DNA of 64,000 nt from Aquimarina megaterium XH134 (GTDB lineage Bacteria > Bacteroidota > Bacteroidia > Flavobacteriales > Flavobacteriaceae), in NCBI RefSeq assembly GCF_000520975.1, contig NZ_JACB01000001.1, positions 186,001 to 250,000 on the forward strand. The letters run 5' to 3'. The notes under the pieces were generated by a model that saw only the letters and a program-made list of their open reading frames with translations, did no database searches and was not told where the DNA came from. The position numbers and the translations under genes were made by a program. Positions 45,424-54,642 of this stretch are shown piece by piece; the first letter of the stretch is position 1; every line of letters begins with the position of its first letter.

Positions 45424-46506
45424 ATGGAAAACCCAGCTCTTGAATTTCTATCTAAGCATGTTATGTCCCAATACATACAACATCAAGTGTTAACCAAGCC
45501 ATTTAATGATTTAAAATATGATCAATTTGAATCGGCAATTAACACCCAAATGATAAAAGAGGCTAGTATTGAACAACGAGAATTTCTATACATTTATACA
45601 GAAAAATGCATTATAGAGCCTACTTTTGGGTGGGCTCTTTCAGAAAATTTTCGGTTGATTGCAGAATCTTACCCTTATGCTCAATTTGTGCTTGACCAGT
45701 TCAAACCAACGATTACAAAAACTCATTATTTTCGGCAAAAGAAGGTAACCCTAAACAAGGCTATTTTGTTATCAGAAAATTACACCAACTACTTTCATTT
45801 TCTGAATGATTTTGTTGGACGATTAGCACTACTTGATCGTTTAAATGTATCTCGAGATATTCCTGTTATTGTATCTGAAAAATTAAGATCAAGTATTTTT
45901 TTTCAGCAATTTAACATGTTATGTCCAAAATTCTTCGATCGTAATTGGATATTTCAGCCTACAAATGAATATTATGAAATTGAAGATGCTACTTATTTTG
46001 TTCAAAATATAAGTTGCAAACATGAAAATTTTTGCCCATTGCTTGATGAATTGCCTTACGAAGAAAACGCTGTTACTTCTCCTGATAAAATATTTATTAC
46101 TCGTCGAGGAATCTATGGAAGAGGTTTAACAAACTCCTCAGAAATTGAAAACATTGCTCAAAACAATAATTTTAAAATAATCGACGCGCAAAACTTTACC
46201 ATTGCAGAACAAGTTAAGTTATTTGCCAATGCTACACATATTATCGGATTACATGGTGCAGGGCTCATGAATATGATATATTCTAAAAACAAACATATTA
46301 AAATACTTGAATTATTTCCCGGGAACTTTTATAAAGCCGTTTATTATTGGCTGGCATCACAATTTTCGCACAGCTATGATTGTATCAGAGGGTTACCAAC
46401 TACGGATAATGAGCAGACCATTACTTCAACATCTGTCATTTTTAAGAGTAATTTTTATATGCCACCAGATGCTTTTTTGAATAAATTAATAACATGGCTT
46501 AGGTAA
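45424..46506 (+). CDS. GT61-like (DUF563) glycosyltransferase
   Basis: 360 residues, no signal. ENYTNYFHFLNDFVGRLALL and, in the C-terminal half, FITRRGIYGRGLTNSSEIEN, AEQVKLFANATHIIGLHGAG and LMNMIYSKN. The R-R-G and GLHGAGL motifs are typical of family GT61/DUF563 transferases. Acceptor unknown. The gene stands alone on the plus strand, 88 bases after the lipoprotein gene, facing the minus-strand peptide genes. Confidence 0.8.
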   Translation: MENPALEFLSKHVMSQYIQHQVLTKPFNDLKYDQFESAINTQMIKEASIEQREFLYIYTEKCIIEPTFGWALSENFRLIAESYPYAQFVLDQFKPTITKTHYFRQKKVTLNKAILLSENYTNYFHFLNDFVGRLALLDRLNVSRDIPVIVSEKLRSSIFFQQFNMLCPKFFDRNWIFQPTNEYYEIEDATYFVQNISCKHENFCPLLDELPYEENAVTSPDKIFITRRGIYGRGLTNSSEIENIAQNNNFKIIDAQNFTIAEQVKLFANATHIIGLHGAGLMNMIYSKNKHIKILELFPGNFYKAVYYWLASQFSHSYDCIRGLPTTDNEQTITSTSVIFKSNFYMPPDAFLNKLITWLR

Positions 46507-46770
46507 TAATTTTGGCTGAAAGGACTTAACTATGTCTAAAAAACAATGCTATAGATATTACAAGAGATAGATTTAATAAAGATGTAACTCTTAAGATCAC
46601 TCCTATCATCAAAGGTCTTAGAGAATTAATGCATATTTTCGGGTACATCAATTTCTATATAGAAAACCTATCCAGGTAAATAATGAAACCAAAAATCGTT
46701 TTGTAGTAGATGTGATCATATTTTAAATATACAAGATCTCGCTAATTGTATATCGATCTTTAGAAAACGT
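46507..46770. other. Gap with possible frameshifted gene remnant
   Basis: Plus-strand 46536-46675 reads open for ~46 codons (AIDITRDRFNKDVTLKITPI, then IKGLRELMHIFG...IENLSR) and after a one-frame step continues as VNNETKNRFVVDVIIF to 46725. This looks like a remnant of a coding sequence but no start and no family were found. Confidence 0.25.
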
Positions 46771-46805
46771 AAAAAAAAACAAGAGCTCAAAATCAGAGCT
46801 CTTGT
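46771..46805 (-). terminator. Intrinsic terminator of the GG-leader peptide genes
   Basis: A perfect 10-bp stem, arms 46796-46805 and 46779-46788 (ACAAGAGCTC on the plus strand), 7-base loop, followed on the minus strand by a run of nine T (46779-46771). It lies 9 bases after the stop of the 52-residue peptide gene. Good Rho-independent terminator for minus-strand transcription. Confidence 0.85.
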
Positions 46806-46814
46806 ATATAAGCT

Positions 46815-46973
46815 TTACAGTAAGCAATTACCCATAAAACAAGGAACAGGACATCTTGGTGCGTTTGCAGGACTATTTCCTCCAGGACAATAATATCCGC
46901 CTGATTTACCATTGATTTGCTTAAGTTCTTCTCTGCTTAAAGCTTTTCCTAAATTTAACAATGATTTTTTCAT
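46815..46973 (-). CDS. GG-type leader, cysteine-rich bacteriocin-like peptide (52 aa)
   Basis: 52 residues, ATG at 46973. The leader MKKSLLNLGKALSREELKQI-NGK shares its first 12 residues with the neighbouring peptide and is the double-glycine-type leader of Bacteroidota peptides (second G replaced by K, so processing may be weak or at another site). The core SGGYYCPGGNSPANAPRCPV, then PCFMGNCLL has Cys 29, 41, 45 and 50. Tandem with the next gene, 22 bases apart, and closed by a terminator. No peptidase-ABC exporter or modification enzyme lies in the window. Confidence 0.75.
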   Translation of the reverse strand: MKKSLLNLGKALSREELKQINGKSGGYYCPGGNSPANAPRCPVPCFMGNCLL

Positions 46974-46995
46974 ACTTCAAAGTCATTAAATGTTA

Positions 46996-47220
46996 TTAAT
47001 ACGGACAACACATTCCATTCTGAACGCTACCATAGCATCTTGCTCCAGGAAAACCACCGGCTCCAGTTGGCTCATATGAACACTCTATACCGTTTCCACC
47101 TTCTAAAGTATATTCTGAAGAACAACCGCAAGTTCCAAAACTTCCTCGCAATCCTCCATGGATATTTTTTTGCTCCGATTTACTAAGTGCTTTTCCTAAG
47201 TTTAACAATGATTTTTTCAT
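46996..47220 (-). CDS. GG-leader cysteine-rich bacteriocin-like peptide (74 aa)
   Basis: 74 residues from ATG 47220; an upstream in-frame start at 47271 would only add a non-conserved extension before the MKKSLLNLGKAL leader. Leader ends KNIHGG at residue 23, a classic double-glycine cleavage site for C39-peptidase ABC exporters. The 51-residue core is glycine-rich with six cysteines (31, 33, 47, 62, 71, 72). First gene of the two-peptide unit. Antimicrobial or signal peptide; disulphides or further modification are inferred. Confidence 0.78.
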   Translation of the reverse strand: MKKSLLNLGKALSKSEQKNIHGGLRGSFGTCGCSSEYTLEGGNGIECSYEPTGAGGFPGARCYGSVQNGMCCPY

Positions 47221-47527
47221 AAATAATAATAATTTAAAAAAATGATTAAGTCCCCGAACATTTAATGACACTCAAGGTTTATGTCAATTCCCTTTTACAC
47301 CGTATTCCATTTGTTATCCCCAGGTTTTGCAATACATTAAGCATAAAACTCAATGGCTTACATATTACTAATGCAGGAATCAAAAAACATAACAGGCATT
47401 TTTTTAATTTTTTTCAAATTCTTTTTGATTATTTTTATCCCAATTGACACAATTAAGTGATAAAAGTGGTCTATAATCAACAGGTCAAAATAGGATCAGG
47501 TTGCTTAAAAAGAAATTATCCTTTGAT
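47221..47527. promoter_or_regulatory. Divergent intergenic region, peptide genes / sigma-factor gene
   Basis: 307 bases with no gene. It must carry the promoters for the minus-strand peptide unit and for the plus-strand sigma-factor gene. It is very AT-rich toward 47400-47440 with long T-runs. No distinct operator or repeat was seen. Confidence 0.5.
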
Positions 47528-48130
47528 ATGATGAATAGCAGTAAGCTGAAAAAGATTATCGAACAGGCAATACAAGGAAACGAATTGCCTTTTGATCGAT
47601 TTGTTAAAGATCTTTTTGAGCAGCTAAAACCAAAACTTTTATCCTTAACCCAATCCCAACAAGAAACCGAAGATATTTTTATTGGTGCTATGCAAAAATT
47701 TTGGGAACGATTTGTAGTTCTTCAGGAAAAATTACCAGAAAATAGCATTGGTTATATTTTTGTGATGTGTAAAAACAATTGGCTTATTTCGAAACGTCAC
47801 CCCTGGAATTCTGTAGTATTAAAAGAAACAATTTCGGAAGATCAAAAATTTAATGATCATAATAATAACATTAATGATTCTCTAGAAAATCTGGAAATAG
47901 AATGGCTGCAAAAAAGAGCTTTATCAGAAGCATTAGATAGCTTATCTCAAAAATGCAAAACCCTTATGCAAACAGAAATAGATTCTGATACAAAATTAAA
48001 AGATTTACAAGAACAACTAGGGTATGTTAATTATCAAGCACTAGTGCAAGCAAAATATAATTGTAAAAAGAGACTTATTAAAAAAGTCTACGAGATATTT
48101 GATCAATTAATGGCTCTCAAACAACGTTAA
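47528..48130 (+). CDS. RNA polymerase sigma-70 family (ECF-like) factor
   Basis: About 200 residues from ATG 47528 (the longer frame from 47501 opens with TTG). Region 2-like helix: LSLTQSQQETEDIFIGAMQK, then FWERFV; IGYIFVMCKNNWLISKRH; region 4-like: ALSEALDSLSQKCKTLMQTE, YVNYQALVQAKYNCKKRLIK. Diverged but recognisable. One base before the next gene's start, whose product looks like its membrane-bound anti-sigma partner. Confidence 0.72.
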   Translation: MMNSSKLKKIIEQAIQGNELPFDRFVKDLFEQLKPKLLSLTQSQQETEDIFIGAMQKFWERFVVLQEKLPENSIGYIFVMCKNNWLISKRHPWNSVVLKETISEDQKFNDHNNNINDSLENLEIEWLQKRALSEALDSLSQKCKTLMQTEIDSDTKLKDLQEQLGYVNYQALVQAKYNCKKRLIKKVYEIFDQLMALKQR

Positions 48131-48131
48131 G

Positions 48132-48872
48132 ATGAAGGAGATACAGGATAAAGACATCGTATTGATTACCCGTTATTTTGATCTGGATCTTTCAGAGAAG
48201 GAAATGGAATCATTTGATCAAAGGCTTCAGGACGACCCTATTTTTGCCACTAAGGCTAAAAAGTACCAACACAGTATTAATCTTATTGACAAAAACTACC
48301 CTAATGCGAATCAAAAGCAACGCACCAAAAAATGGAAGGAGCTAATTGCTGAAGGTCAGGTTTCGAATAAAAAGACCTCCTGGAGACGGATTGCGGGTAT
48401 TGCTGCTATCTTTTTATTACTCATTTCTTCCTGGTATTTTATGTTTCCTATACAAGAAAGCAATCTTAATGAACTAGCCAAAAATGCCTGGAACAAGAAT
48501 GTAGGTTTTAGTGATTATCAGGTAAGAAATACAAAAGAATTCAACCAAAAAAAAGTAGTGATCGATGCTTTTAAGTTGTATAAAAAGAAAGATTATTTAT
48601 CAGCAATTGAAACCTTAGAAAAATACGATCCTTCTTCATTATATTATGAAGATGCCCTATTGATTCGAGCCTTATCCATTCATAAAACAGGTATGTCTAA
48701 AGAAGCTATACAGCTTCTGGATTCTTTGACCAATCATCCAACAGGAAGATTATTAAATGAAGCTCTATGGTATAAAGGATTAATTTATCTTGATCTAAAC
48801 GATCTTGAATCTGCCAGAAAATACCTTAAAATACCTAACAACTTTACTTCAGAGATACGATTGAAACAATGA
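48132..48872 (+). CDS. Anti-sigma-like membrane protein with TPR-like C-terminus
   Basis: 246 residues. N-terminal cytosolic part (ITRYFDLDLSEKEMESFDQR) like the anti-sigma proteins of this phylum; TM at ~85-101 (IAAIFLLLISSWYFMF); periplasmic helical part with TPR-like units (KKKDYLSAIETLEKYD, KTGMSKEAIQLLDSLTN). Follows the sigma-factor gene by one base. Its last 24 bases overlap the 3' end of the convergent CHAT gene. The three genes often travel together as I recall, so the CHAT protein is its likely partner. Confidence 0.7.
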   Translation: MKEIQDKDIVLITRYFDLDLSEKEMESFDQRLQDDPIFATKAKKYQHSINLIDKNYPNANQKQRTKKWKELIAEGQVSNKKTSWRRIAGIAAIFLLLISSWYFMFPIQESNLNELAKNAWNKNVGFSDYQVRNTKEFNQKKVVIDAFKLYKKKDYLSAIETLEKYDPSSLYYEDALLIRALSIHKTGMSKEAIQLLDSLTNHPTGRLLNEALWYKGLIYLDLNDLESARKYLKIPNNFTSEIRLKQ

Positions 48873-51800
48873 TTTGATTGATTTTCTTTTCATATAAAAA
48901 AATACTCCCAACGTGATTAATCCAATCAATCCATAGAATATCCAGCTCATATGGATAGGTTTTTCAAACTCTATAGCATCATAATTACCAACAAGATAAA
49001 AACCTCCCCAATAAACCGGATCCTGAGTAAACACATCAGTGGTTTGTAGAAATTTTAGCTTAGCTTGTTGTAAGGCTTCTGCTTTATTCATCCCCTGACT
49101 TAGATTACTATAAAAATTCTGCATTATCTCTGGAGTGGTTTTATCTGACACCTCCCAACCAGTTAGTAAAAGGCTTTTTGTTCCTGCATATTGAAAGGCA
49201 GTACCAAGACTTAAAACACCTTCGCCTTTGGCTATTTTACCCATTCCCGTATTACAGGCGCTTAGCACAGTCAATTCTGCAGGAATATTCAAAGCATACA
49301 ATTCATGGCTATATAAAATATTATCCTCTAATGAATCTTTGGTTTTGGTAAAATAAATTCTGGAATTCTCGGGGTTTTGATCATCTACTTCACCATGAAG
49401 TGCCAGATGTAAAACATTATAATCTGAAAGGTTATTTTTAAAGTTTTGTTCGATGGCCTGTGAACCAAAAAAGTATCGTCCTTTAACTATAGTGGCAATT
49501 TTTTTAATCTCTTTTCTTGTTCCTGGTAAATCCTCATGAGCATCTCTTAGGACTTCAAGATCCATTTGATTGCCTACAGATAATGAGTCTTCATTTGAAA
49601 ATGAAAATGCCAAACATTCTTTACGAATCTCAGATGTTGTTATCGATTTATAAATTTCTTCATCAAACAACAAACTAGCTGAATTAGCATAACTAACAGC
49701 ATATTCTTTTATTAGATATGATAACTCACTATTATTTTCTTTTTTTACATCAGAGGTCAACAAAAGATCAAAGTTAAGATGCCATAGAGATTCATCTGGA
49801 ATGATTATTAACTGGTTACCAATTATTTGGTCCTTTATCGGAGCTAAAAGTTCATTAAACAATGCGTATCCTAATCGTTTATACTCTACTTTGTTTTTAA
49901 GCAAAATACTTGATCTGAAGGCTTCAATTTTTTTATCAATTTTAGAAATCGATAATTCTTTAATCCCGGCATCATTTTTTGTTATTACAAAAGCATATAA
50001 TGTACTGTCTACCATAAAATATTCCAAAAGCGTAGTATTTTCTTGCAATCGTTTTTGAATTTCTTTAATGGATAGCGTGTTATTGTCATACTTTAATTGG
50101 TAATATTTAGAATATTTCTTTTCGAGTACTTCTTTTAAAGAATCCTGACGACGGGAAATATCGGTAATCTTACTTTCGATATCAGAAACTTTGGTTTGAT
50201 CTGTATTTTCTTTTCCGATTGTAGCGTAAAAAGCAGATTTAGCATCTGCCAACTCTTTTCTTAAGCTTTGTTCCAGATTCAGGAGCTTTTCGGGCAATCC
50301 TGAAAACCCTTTGGCATTAGCATCATTCAACAATTCTTTAAGCAAGTTTGCCTTACTTCTTTCTGCATAATTAAAAGCTTTTTCTATCTTCTCATCCTCA
50401 TTTCCTGTATCAGATAATAATTGGGTAGCAATACCCCCGTAAAAAACATTTTTTGCATCCTTAGCAAAAGTTAGCTTATCTTCTTTATTGTATTGAGTTC
50501 TCCTGATTGTTTCTACCAATCGACCAGCTTTTTCATATGTATTTATGCTTTCCTCAAGAATCTTTGGATCGTTTCCTTTTTCATATATTGATTTTAGCGT
50601 AAATGCTTTCCGCTCCAGCGATTTCAACAATCGAGTTAGACTTAAAAACATATCAAACTCTCCGTAATTTCCTATCCCACTACTTTTAAGTTGTCTATTT
50701 GCTGTAATTGCTTTTTCTAAATAATTTAATGCATTGTTAAATTCCTTTTTATCGATTTCAAAAGTTGCCATCATAATATAGGATTCTACAGTATAAAAAC
50801 TATGCTCCCCAAAAACCTTTAATCGAATATCAAGTGATTTTTGAGCATATTCATTTGCTCTTTTATATCGACCGATTTCATGATATAACTCACTTAAGTA
50901 TGTATGAAAATAGGCTGTTCGTACATTATCCTCTCCATAAGCTTTTCTAGCTAGAATAAGCGCTTTTTTGACATAAACAATTCCCTCTTCTCCTCTTATC
51001 ACCAGTCCCTTGAGGCTATAAGGCAATGCAAGATTAGGATAGTCTTCGCCAAAAGCTTTGATCCCAATTGTTATGGTTTTATCTACATGAAACAGCGCTT
51101 TATCTTTATTTTTCTGAAAATAATATATGTTCGCAATATTATAGTGCATACGTACCTGATCAGGATGATCAACTCCTAATTGCAATTCGCTTAAATGAAG
51201 AGATTTTATGTAATACTCCAAACTTCTATTCTCTTCTTTTTTATAGCTATACATCAACCCAATATTGTTGTATAGATCTACGAAATAAAAGTTATCTGGT
51301 TTGTAAATCTTATTTGCTATGGTCAATGCTTTTTTAAGATATACTAATGTTTCGTCATATAGCCCTTGTTCAAAAAGCACATTCCCCATTTGTCTATAAA
51401 TTTCGGCTATTTCGATCGGATCTTCATTCGCTTTTTTCTTCCTGATCTCAATTGCTTTGTTAAAATGATCCATAGCTTCTTCATAAAGCCCTTTGTATGT
51501 TTTGACAGTACCAAAATTATAATGAGATCTGGCAAAGTCCTCATCTTCATCTGTAAAGCTTTCGGATCTTAATTGAAATGCTTTTTCAAAATATTCTAAC
51601 GAAAGATCCAGATCAGATTTACCTTTCATATAATAAGCCCCCATATTATCCCAAGCCCTGGCCTTTTGCTTTGGGTTAACATCGGTTTTTTGTTCTATAA
51701 TTTGTAAGGCTTGCTCTGCGTGATGCAAAGCTTTGGGAAGATTAAATGTATACATATAATTTTCAGAAAGCTTGTTATGAGATGCTATAACCTGATTCCA

Positions 51801-52010
51801 ATCCTGATTCCTTTCATAAATTTGTTTAGCTTCTTCATAATTTTGAATCGCTAGTTTAAAATTTCTATAATACAGTAAAGAATCTCCTTTTTTGAAAAAC
51901 CTATTTGCCTCATCAATGTCGTCAGCCTTTTGAGCATAAATGGGGTGATAAAAAATTATACTTAATACTAGTAAGGCTTTAAAAAAGATGTGTGAAATGA
52001 GTTGAGACAT
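48849..52010 (-). CDS. TPR-CHAT protease-like protein, exported and tail-anchored
   Basis: About 1053 residues from ATG 52010 (an earlier TTG at 52034 is less likely). Signal peptide ending HPIYAQ; a dozen TPRs across ~30-430 (DLSLEYFEKAFQLRSESF, LYEEAMDHFNKAIEIRKKKA, NRSLEYYIKSLHLSELQL), a coiled coil, then a CHAT domain (~640-985). The caspase-like catalytic pair is present: His872 in LHLALHGE and Cys919 in LSACNTGMG. One C-terminal TM (~1020-1040). The layout puts the protease in the periplasm or extracellular side, tethered to a membrane. Target unknown; sigma/anti-sigma-like genes converge on it. Confidence 0.88.
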   Translation of the reverse strand: MSQLISHIFFKALLVLSIIFYHPIYAQKADDIDEANRFFKKGDSLLYYRNFKLAIQNYEEAKQIYERNQDWNQVIASHNKLSENYMYTFNLPKALHHAEQALQIIEQKTDVNPKQKARAWDNMGAYYMKGKSDLDLSLEYFEKAFQLRSESFTDEDEDFARSHYNFGTVKTYKGLYEEAMDHFNKAIEIRKKKANEDPIEIAEIYRQMGNVLFEQGLYDETLVYLKKALTIANKIYKPDNFYFVDLYNNIGLMYSYKKEENRSLEYYIKSLHLSELQLGVDHPDQVRMHYNIANIYYFQKNKDKALFHVDKTITIGIKAFGEDYPNLALPYSLKGLVIRGEEGIVYVKKALILARKAYGEDNVRTAYFHTYLSELYHEIGRYKRANEYAQKSLDIRLKVFGEHSFYTVESYIMMATFEIDKKEFNNALNYLEKAITANRQLKSSGIGNYGEFDMFLSLTRLLKSLERKAFTLKSIYEKGNDPKILEESINTYEKAGRLVETIRRTQYNKEDKLTFAKDAKNVFYGGIATQLLSDTGNEDEKIEKAFNYAERSKANLLKELLNDANAKGFSGLPEKLLNLEQSLRKELADAKSAFYATIGKENTDQTKVSDIESKITDISRRQDSLKEVLEKKYSKYYQLKYDNNTLSIKEIQKRLQENTTLLEYFMVDSTLYAFVITKNDAGIKELSISKIDKKIEAFRSSILLKNKVEYKRLGYALFNELLAPIKDQIIGNQLIIIPDESLWHLNFDLLLTSDVKKENNSELSYLIKEYAVSYANSASLLFDEEIYKSITTSEIRKECLAFSFSNEDSLSVGNQMDLEVLRDAHEDLPGTRKEIKKIATIVKGRYFFGSQAIEQNFKNNLSDYNVLHLALHGEVDDQNPENSRIYFTKTKDSLEDNILYSHELYALNIPAELTVLSACNTGMGKIAKGEGVLSLGTAFQYAGTKSLLLTGWEVSDKTTPEIMQNFYSNLSQGMNKAEALQQAKLKFLQTTDVFTQDPVYWGGFYLVGNYDAIEFEKPIHMSWIFYGLIGLITLGVFFYMKRKSIKSLFQSYL

Positions 52011-52274
52011 GAGTTTGTGTTTGAAAGAAAACAAAAGTAATTAATTAAGTTAATTAAGTATTTTTCGTCAAAAACTGATTACATAATCTGTCTTTAAAAG
52101 AACGACTCAACTTATTTTATCTGAGAGGTATTGAGATTATTTGAAAGTGTCGATGATATCCTGAAAAATGGCTCTCAAATTGAGCATACAAGGTATAGAA
52201 GTTATGATAATTTCATAATCAACTTACTATCTGAGGTAATCGCTTATTGAATATTTACTTAGTTACTTATTTTT

Positions 52275-52718
52275 TTAATTTATCAACCTTCCTGTCGCCT
52301 CTTTTAGTATATAATTACAGTGATCTACATCATCTGTATTAAGTTCAAGAATACCGGTAACCTCTACAATTTGATCTGTTTTAAATTTTGGCTTTTGTTT
52401 AAAAATAACTTCAACAATACTTTCTGGACCCGCTGCACCACAAAAAAAACAGGAAGACCTAGGGTTTTTAGATACCATATAGAATTCATCTTCTTCAATA
52501 GAAAAATCTAAAAAGTAACCTTTAATACGAATTTGAGCACCTTTATATGACTTTATAATAGGTCCGAATCTTGGTTTTAAAAAGATATCATCATATTTTG
52601 AACTGTAAACATTATAAAATTTTACATCAGCCAAATCGTGCCAGGTTAATTTTTCTTGAGAAAATAGGTTGAATTTAGTTACTATAAAAAACAGGATTAG
52701 GAAGACTATTTTATACAT
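52275..52718 (-). CDS. Secreted DUF3299-like protein
   Basis: About 147 residues from ATG 52718 (an ATG at 52739 would overlap the permease gene more). Signal peptide ending FNLFSQ. The mature part looks like an OB-fold: KGAQIRIKGYFLDFSIEEDE, FYMVSKNPRSSCFFCGAAGP, IVEVTGILELNTDD. The pattern fits DUF3299, which in proteobacteria sits in a zinc-responsive ABC operon; the C-x-x-C here could bind metal. Last gene of the ATPase-permease unit. The 240-base gap 52019-52274 shows no gene. Confidence 0.6.
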   Translation of the reverse strand: MYKIVFLILFFIVTKFNLFSQEKLTWHDLADVKFYNVYSSKYDDIFLKPRFGPIIKSYKGAQIRIKGYFLDFSIEEDEFYMVSKNPRSSCFFCGAAGPESIVEVIFKQKPKFKTDQIVEVTGILELNTDDVDHCNYILKEATGRLIN

Positions 52719-53907
52719 CAGATATTGTTTTAGAAACATTTAATTTAAATAAAGGCAATGAGGCTAGAATCGCTGCCAGGAAGGTGGTTAGAATCACTAG
52801 TATCAATATGAGTAGTTCTTTATTAGTGGGAAAGCTAAATACAAAATGGTATCTATATATATTTTCTGTAAAAGCTGAAAAAAACCAGATACTTATTCTT
52901 CCCAAAACCCACCCTAAAATAGATCCTAATAGAGATAAAAAAAGTGCCTCTAAAAAGACTAATTTTATCAACTGAAAAGTGTTGGCCCCATAGGTACGTA
53001 ACAAGGCCAACTCTTGTTTTCTTTCTCTTACCGTTTTGATTAGGTTAATAAATATACTAAGACCTGCTACCAGCAATATTGCAATAGCAATACCATTAAT
53101 TGTACGAAAGCCAATTCCTAAAAGCCTCATTAATCGCTCGATTTCAAATTTGGGGAGTGCCGCTTGCATGGTCGTTTTTTCATTAATCCGTCTAGACATC
53201 TGCAAAGCCCCCAAAGGATTTCTAAATTTAACTAGTAAAGAGGTTATTTCTCTTTGTTCTTCGTGCTCTTCTTCATGATGATTGTGTTCATCGTTATGTT
53301 CATGTACCTCCCAAATACTTTGTAGATTAGTGATGATAAGGTGATCAATAATCGCCCCTGTTGGTTTTAATATTCCAGTAACCATAAAAGGTTTCTCATC
53401 ATGAGTTTCTAATCCATTTTCGGCTAAACCATGTGCACTGGTAAAAGTATCTCCTATTTGTAGGTTAATTTTTTTTGCTACTTCATTTCCAATAACTACT
53501 TCAAAAGGTTTTTCATATAACTTCCCTTCTTGCAAGGTTGCATCATACTTATCCAAGTACTCATTTGACGTACCTAAAATTCTATATCCTCTATAATTAT
53601 CTCCATAAGAAATAGGTATCGTCTCTTTTACCATAGGATTTTTAGTAATTTTTAAGGCTTCATCTAATGGTATATTACCAGTAGGATCATCAATGTGCAA
53701 AACAGAAGACAACACTAGTTGTAGCGGACTTCCTTTAGCACCAATAACCATATCAAATGGTTTAGTATTATTTTCTAAGTGTTGGTTAAGTTGATTTCTT
53801 ACCTGCAAGACAAAAGTTGTTAGCGAAATACTTAGCAATAATAGCGAAACACTCAAAATAGTATTTAAAGGTTTAGAAATTAAGTTTTTGTAAGCCAGGT
53901 ATAACAA
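52711..53907 (-). CDS. FtsX/MacB-type ABC permease with His-rich loop
   Basis: 398 residues. TM1 ~15-36, a large periplasmic part with a His/Glu-rich loop near residue 205 (EVHEHNDEHNHHEEEHEEQR), then three TM segments in the last 130 residues: the FtsX/LolE layout. The start is TTG at 53907, 2 bases after the ATPase stop, with no upstream ATG. The loop suggests zinc binding or sensing. Resembles the permease of the P. aeruginosa PA4063-PA4066 operon, as I recall it. Confidence 0.78.
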   Translation of the reverse strand: MLYLAYKNLISKPLNTILSVSLLLLSISLTTFVLQVRNQLNQHLENNTKPFDMVIGAKGSPLQLVLSSVLHIDDPTGNIPLDEALKITKNPMVKETIPISYGDNYRGYRILGTSNEYLDKYDATLQEGKLYEKPFEVVIGNEVAKKINLQIGDTFTSAHGLAENGLETHDEKPFMVTGILKPTGAIIDHLIITNLQSIWEVHEHNDEHNHHEEEHEEQREITSLLVKFRNPLGALQMSRRINEKTTMQAALPKFEIERLMRLLGIGFRTINGIAIAILLVAGLSIFINLIKTVRERKQELALLRTYGANTFQLIKLVFLEALFLSLLGSILGWVLGRISIWFFSAFTENIYRYHFVFSFPTNKELLILILVILTTFLAAILASLPLFKLNVSKTISDV

Positions 53908-53909
53908 TT

Positions 53910-54542
53910 TTATAAACTTATATGATTATCAAAATGTGATTTCACTCTTTTATCATGAGTTACAATCACTAAATTACTTTTACAGCTTTGGGCCTCTTTT
54001 TTTAATAGAGAAATTACTTTTTCACAATTAGTATCATCCAGGTTAGATGTAGGTTCGTCTGCTAATATAACTTTAGGTTTATGTATGACTCCTAAGGCAA
54101 TTGAAAGTCGCTGTTGTTGCCCTTCACTTAATTGATATACTCTTTTGTTTTGAAGATCTAAGAGTCCTAACTGCGTGATTAATTCTTCTTTTCGATAACG
54201 ATCACTTTTCTTTTTGGAAAGACGCTCACGCAGCGTTAAATTCTCTAGTAAAGATAAAGATCTGATAAAATAAGCTCGTTGAAAAATTAGTCCAATATTT
54301 TGCCCTATGAAATAGTCTAATTGTTTTCTCGTAAGTGTATTCAAACAAGTATTGGCAATAAAAACATCGCCTTCTTTTGGAGGTAAAAGACCTGCCAAAA
54401 GATGTAATAATGTCGTTTTACCAACACCTGAAGGCCCCAAAACCAATATATCTTCTTTCGAGGGCAAATCAATATCTGGAAAACAAAAGGTACGATTTTT
54501 TGTATCATGATAGGTAAACTGAAGAGATTTGGTTCGTATCAT
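53910..54542 (-). CDS. LolD-type ABC ATPase
   Basis: 210 residues. Walker A LGPSGVGKTT, Q-loop FQRAYFIRS, signature LSEGQQQRLSIA, Walker B VILADEPTSNLD and VTHD H-loop. Works with the His-loop permease encoded next. Divergent from the MerC-like gene across a 100-base gap with a GCAAC-AAA-GTTGC palindrome. Confidence 0.9.
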   Translation of the reverse strand: MIRTKSLQFTYHDTKNRTFCFPDIDLPSKEDILVLGPSGVGKTTLLHLLAGLLPPKEGDVFIANTCLNTLTRKQLDYFIGQNIGLIFQRAYFIRSLSLLENLTLRERLSKKKSDRYRKEELITQLGLLDLQNKRVYQLSEGQQQRLSIALGVIHKPKVILADEPTSNLDDTNCEKVISLLKKEAQSCKSNLVIVTHDKRVKSHFDNHISL

Positions 54543-54579
54543 AAAATGATTTTTTCAAAAATAAACAAATATTACTAAA

Positions 54580-54592
54580 GCAACAAAGTTGC
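54580..54592. promoter_or_regulatory. GCAAC-AAA-GTTGC palindrome, candidate Zur operator
   Basis: Perfect 5-bp arms (54580-54584, 54588-54592) around AAA, in the centre of the divergent gap between the ATPase gene (start 54542) and the MerC-like gene (start 54643). One operator here could control both units. Genes on both sides have zinc-linked relatives. No second copy was found by eye upstream of the CobW-type operon, which has a different palindrome. Confidence 0.5.
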
Positions 54593-54642
54593 ATTTGTAA
54601 AATAATATTATCTTTGTCCAGCATAAACAAATACATTTTCTT

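Noticed and set aside
46536..46725. Coding-like stretch after the GT61 gene (IDITRDRFNKDV...), needing a frameshift
   Set aside because: No start codon, no family recognised and a shift is required; noted only as a possible remnant in the gap entry.
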